Shown: positions 6,244 through 8,097 of the stretch, one piece after another | Numbering within the stretch: position 1 is the first letter of the stretch | Layout: each line of letters begins with the position of its first letter | Assembly (NCBI GenBank): GCA_026419705.1 | Contig: JANZYY010000219.1 | Span: 1 to 8,097 of the forward strand | Source: Fischerella sp. | GTDB lineage: Bacteria; Cyanobacteriota; Cyanobacteriia; Cyanobacteriales; Nostocaceae | Direction: 5' to 3' | DNA: 8,097 bases | Position numbers and translations under genes: made by a program | The notes under the pieces: generated by a model | What the model saw: the letters and a program-made list of their open reading frames with translations, nothing else | Told to the model about the DNA's origin: nothing | Databases searched by the model: none

Positions 6244-6289
6244 GCTATAATTTCAAGTTACAAAATGAGATTAAGAAAATAATGAGAGT
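6244..6289 (-). promoter_or_regulatory. Promoter with shared OmpR-type operator, site 3 (69-residue membrane protein)
   Basis: On the minus strand ACTCTCAT (6289-6282), 6 bases, CTTAA (6275-6271), 10 bases, TAA (6260-6258), then TATAGC (6249-6244) as the -10 box. An extra TCTCAT directly follows CTTAA here (6270-6265). The first base of the site is the last base of the kinase stop codon, so the operator directly abuts the kinase gene. The expected start near 6237 gives a leader of only about 15 bases that still holds the GAGG ribosome binding site. Confidence 0.65.
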
Positions 6290-7695
6290 CAAGGAATATG
6301 TTTGGCAATCGGTAGAGTGACGGTAAAAGTAGTTTCTTTATTAGGAATGCTGTCAGCTGTAATAATACCGCCATGCAAACGAGCAATTTCGTGAGCGATC
6401 GCCAACCCCAACCCAGCTCCACTTTTTCCTTGGGAACGAGCTGAGTCTGCGCGATAAAACCGCTCAAATAGGTGAGGTAGATGCTCTTTTGCAATACCTA
6501 CTCCTGTGTTAATTATCATCACCTGCACTACATTTGAGTGCAAATTTGACCGCACCCAAACAACACCCCCCTGTGATGTGTATTTAACGGCGTTGTCTAC
6601 CAAGTTCAAAAACAAACTGGTCAACTGGTCGGGATCGCCTTGCACCCACAAATCGGGGGTCAAGTTATTTAGCAGCTTAATCTGTTGCGCTTCTGCTAGA
6701 GGTTGCACTTGTTCTACAATCACTTCCAACAAGTTGCTTAAGTCCACAGGTAATGGCTCAAAAGGCAACTGTCCTCGGTCAATCCTTGCTAGTAACAGTA
6801 AACCATTGCTGAGGCGAATTAGTCGGTCTACCTCTTGTTCTAAATCCTGCAAGGTTTGCTTGTATTCATCTGGAGTGCGTTCCCGACTGCAGGTTACATC
6901 TATGCGTCCCTTGATAACCGTTAGGGGAGTACGTAATTCATGGGCTGCATCAGCCGTAAAGCGTTGTTCCCGCTCAAAACCTGCTTGTAAACGTTCTAAC
7001 ATCTGGTCAAAGGTGGTTGCTAACTGTCCCACTTCATCTTTTGCCCCTTTGTAGTTTAGACGTTGGGCGAGGTCAATAGCGCTAATAGCTTGAGCAGTCT
7101 GGGTGATTTGACTAATGGGTTGCAATGCTCTTGATGAGAGAAATAAACCACCACAACCAGCGATGATAAGTATCAATGGCAATGAAAAAAACAATTCTCT
7201 AGGTAATTCTTGGGATATTTCTTCTAATGCCTCAAGAGACTTTGCTATTTGCAACCAGCCGATAATCTTACCTTGACGGATTACTGGTTGGCTAATTAGT
7301 CGCCAGTCTGCCTTATTGTTTGCCAGTCTTATGTATCCACTGGCACTAGGTATCCACGGAGGCACTTCTTGGTATTTGCCAAAGCCGTCCACTATTTTGC
7401 CTTGAGGAGTAATCAGGCGAACTGCAAATCCAGCCTCTATCAAACGTTGTGCGGTATTTTGTCGGCTTGGCTTGTCTGCAAAGGCAAGGGCGTTACCCTT
7501 ATCGTTTAAATAAACCAAGGACTGAGAACCTGCAATTTGCAGAGCGATATCCGCCTTGCTAATTATTTTACGCTCAAGTCGGAAATACAAATAGCCTGCG
7601 AATCCGCCCAGAGTCAGCCCTAATAAAAGGAGATACCAGACAGTTAATTTTATACGTACAGGGATGTGATTCAGCCACTTCAAACGAATAGACAT
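6289..7695 (-). CDS. Sensor histidine kinase, two-span HAMP type, heavy-metal-sensor-like
   Basis: This complete 468-residue inner-membrane kinase would sense an extracytoplasmic signal and phosphorylate the response regulator encoded just upstream. Segments: TM1 about 17-38, periplasmic sensor region about 39-166, TM2 about 168-187, HAMP linker about 188-242, HisKA with phospho-acceptor His252 in AAHELRTPL (250-258), N box LNLVDNAVKYT (363-373), G1 box NTGVG (396-400), F box LFERFYR (409-415), and G2 box GAGLGLAIA (426-434). The G1 box has Asn where most kinases have Asp, a change also met in heavy-metal sensors of the CusS/CzcS type, whose HLPHLFERFYR block it also resembles. The sensor region lacks an obvious His/Cys metal cluster, so the ligand stays open. 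The ATG at 7695 has a weak ribosome binding site (GAAG directly before it). It is 81 bases downstream of the regulator gene. Confidence 0.93.
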   Translation of the reverse strand: MSIRLKWLNHIPVRIKLTVWYLLLLGLTLGGFAGYLYFRLERKIISKADIALQIAGSQSLVYLNDKGNALAFADKPSRQNTAQRLIEAGFAVRLITPQGKIVDGFGKYQEVPPWIPSASGYIRLANNKADWRLISQPVIRQGKIIGWLQIAKSLEALEEISQELPRELFFSLPLILIIAGCGGLFLSSRALQPISQITQTAQAISAIDLAQRLNYKGAKDEVGQLATTFDQMLERLQAGFEREQRFTADAAHELRTPLTVIKGRIDVTCSRERTPDEYKQTLQDLEQEVDRLIRLSNGLLLLARIDRGQLPFEPLPVDLSNLLEVIVEQVQPLAEAQQIKLLNNLTPDLWVQGDPDQLTSLFLNLVDNAVKYTSQGGVVWVRSNLHSNVVQVMIINTGVGIAKEHLPHLFERFYRADSARSQGKSGAGLGLAIAHEIARLHGGIITADSIPNKETTFTVTLPIAKHIP

Positions 7696-7729
7696 CTTCA
7701 GAAATTAACTATGCATTGCCCAAAATCGT

Positions 7730-7759
7730 TGTAGAGACGTGAAATTTCACGTCTCTACA
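7730..7759. repeat. Perfect 30-bp palindrome in the regulator-kinase spacer
   Basis: The left half is TGTAGAGACGTGAAA and the right half is its exact reverse complement, with no spacer. It fills the middle of the 81-base gap between the regulator stop and the kinase start. GTAGAGACGT-type palindromes are dispersed many times in Nostocales genomes, from general knowledge. On the plus strand it is followed by a T-rich run (TTCTTTTTT), so it could end plus-strand transcription; on the minus strand no T-run follows, so the kinase may still be read through from the regulator. Confidence 0.8.
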
Positions 7760-7776
7760 TTCTTTTTTGGAGAGGT

Positions 7777-8097
7777 CTAATCATTGGCTGCATCTGCGCT
7801 GAGGCAATATCCTACACCACGCACTGTATGCAGGAGAGGTTTGTCGAAACCTTTGTCTATCTTGCGTCGTAAGTAGCCAATATAAACATCAATAACGTTG
7901 GAATTTTCGTAAAAGTCAAAATTCCAGGTATGTTCGGTGATTTGACTGCGGGTAAGTACTTGGCGAGGGTGGCGCATAAGATACTCTAGCAGTGTAAATT
8001 CACGAGGGCTGAGGTTGATACTTTTTCCGGCGCGGCGTACTTCCCTAGTAGCAACGTCCATCTCCAAGTCTCCGACTCGCAGTATTGTGTCCTGTTG
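7777..8097 (-). CDS. OmpR/PhoB-family response regulator, C-terminal DNA-binding domain (partial, 5' end outside window)
   Basis: The frame is open to the right edge and ends at TAG (7779-7777), giving the last 106 residues of a protein that usually has about 220-245. The receiver domain and phospho-acceptor Asp lie outside. What is visible is a complete Trans_reg_C winged helix: LEMDVATREVRRAGKSINLS (first sheet), PREFTLLEYLMRHPRQVLTR, the recognition helix in NSNVIDVYIGYLRRKID, and the wing LHTVRGVGYCL. A TTG in the visible part is internal, not the start. It should bind direct repeats with an 11-bp period as a dimer. The kinase gene follows after 81 bases. It is the natural candidate to bind the four operator copies in this window, and may also control its own promoter outside the window. 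Confidence 0.93.
   Translation of the reverse strand, partial: QQDTILRVGDLEMDVATREVRRAGKSINLSPREFTLLEYLMRHPRQVLTRSQITEHTWNFDFYENSNVIDVYIGYLRRKIDKGFDKPLLHTVRGVGYCLSADAAND

Noticed and set aside
6258..6494. Open frame of 78 codons overlapping the 3' end of the kinase gene on the same strand
   Set aside because: It lies in another frame inside the conserved G1-G2 region of the kinase and runs through the operator and -10 box of the next gene; it has no recognisable domain.
6506..7054. Plus-strand open frame of 182 codons
   Set aside because: It is the antisense shadow of the kinase catalytic domain; the translation is rich in Ser, Cys and Lys with no family features.
1..8097. CRISPR array, tRNA/rRNA genes, insertion sequence or prophage genes
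   Set aside because: I saw no regularly spaced repeats beyond the heptamers, no tRNA-like cloverleaf with a CCA end, and no transposase, integrase or phage protein motifs.

Overview
The window comes from a cyanobacterium, most likely a filamentous Nostoc-like member of the Nostocales. The basis is eight copies of the cyanobacterial HIP1 octamer GCGATCGC (373, 1630, 1740, 3485, 3815, 4084, 4895, 6395), a heptamer-repeat hairpin and a short perfect palindrome of kinds common in that order, and cyanobacterial-type protein sequences. The organism assignment is inference. Every gene I can support lies on the minus strand, so transcription runs from high to low coordinates.

Layout in transcription order. 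At 8097-7777 is the C-terminal DNA-binding half of an OmpR/PhoB-type response regulator, cut by the window edge. It is followed by its sensor histidine kinase (7695-6289), with a perfect 30-bp palindrome in the spacer between them. Next come a 69-residue single-span membrane protein (6222-6013), a 365-base gene-free stretch with two hairpins and two promoter/operators, a small membrane-anchored PepSY protein (5647-5309) in apparent operon with a 927-residue P2-type cation ATPase (5280-2497), a terminator-like hairpin, and a second PepSY protein (2297-1959). The low end holds a 135-residue orphan C-terminus of a long-chain acyl-CoA/acyl-ACP synthetase (1903-1496), an imperfect hairpin of heptamers, and the N-terminal 430 residues of an SbmA/BacA/ABCD-like ABC transporter that runs off the left edge (1292-1).

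The main observation is a previously unlisted regulatory signal. Read on the minus strand, ACTCTCAT-N6-CTTAA-N10-TAA, followed 8-9 bases later by a TATAAG/TATAGC -10 box, occurs at the same register upstream of both PepSY genes and the 69-residue gene. A fourth, weaker copy sits upstream of the PepSY-ATPase operon. The two best half-sites, TCTCAT and TCTTAA, are 11 bp apart, the spacing expected for a dimeric OmpR-family regulator, and they overlap the -35 region, where no good -35 hexamer is visible. The adjacent two-component system is the obvious candidate regulator. My working model is a self-contained envelope or cation-stress module: a sensor kinase and regulator turn on two PepSY proteins, a cation pump and a tiny membrane protein. 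The signal and the pumped ion cannot be read from the sequence.

The two PepSY genes are gapless paralogues (64 of 112 residues identical by my hand count). Their similarity continues through the promoter/operator and about 20 bases past the stop codons, so a complete promoter-gene cassette was duplicated and now flanks the ATPase gene.
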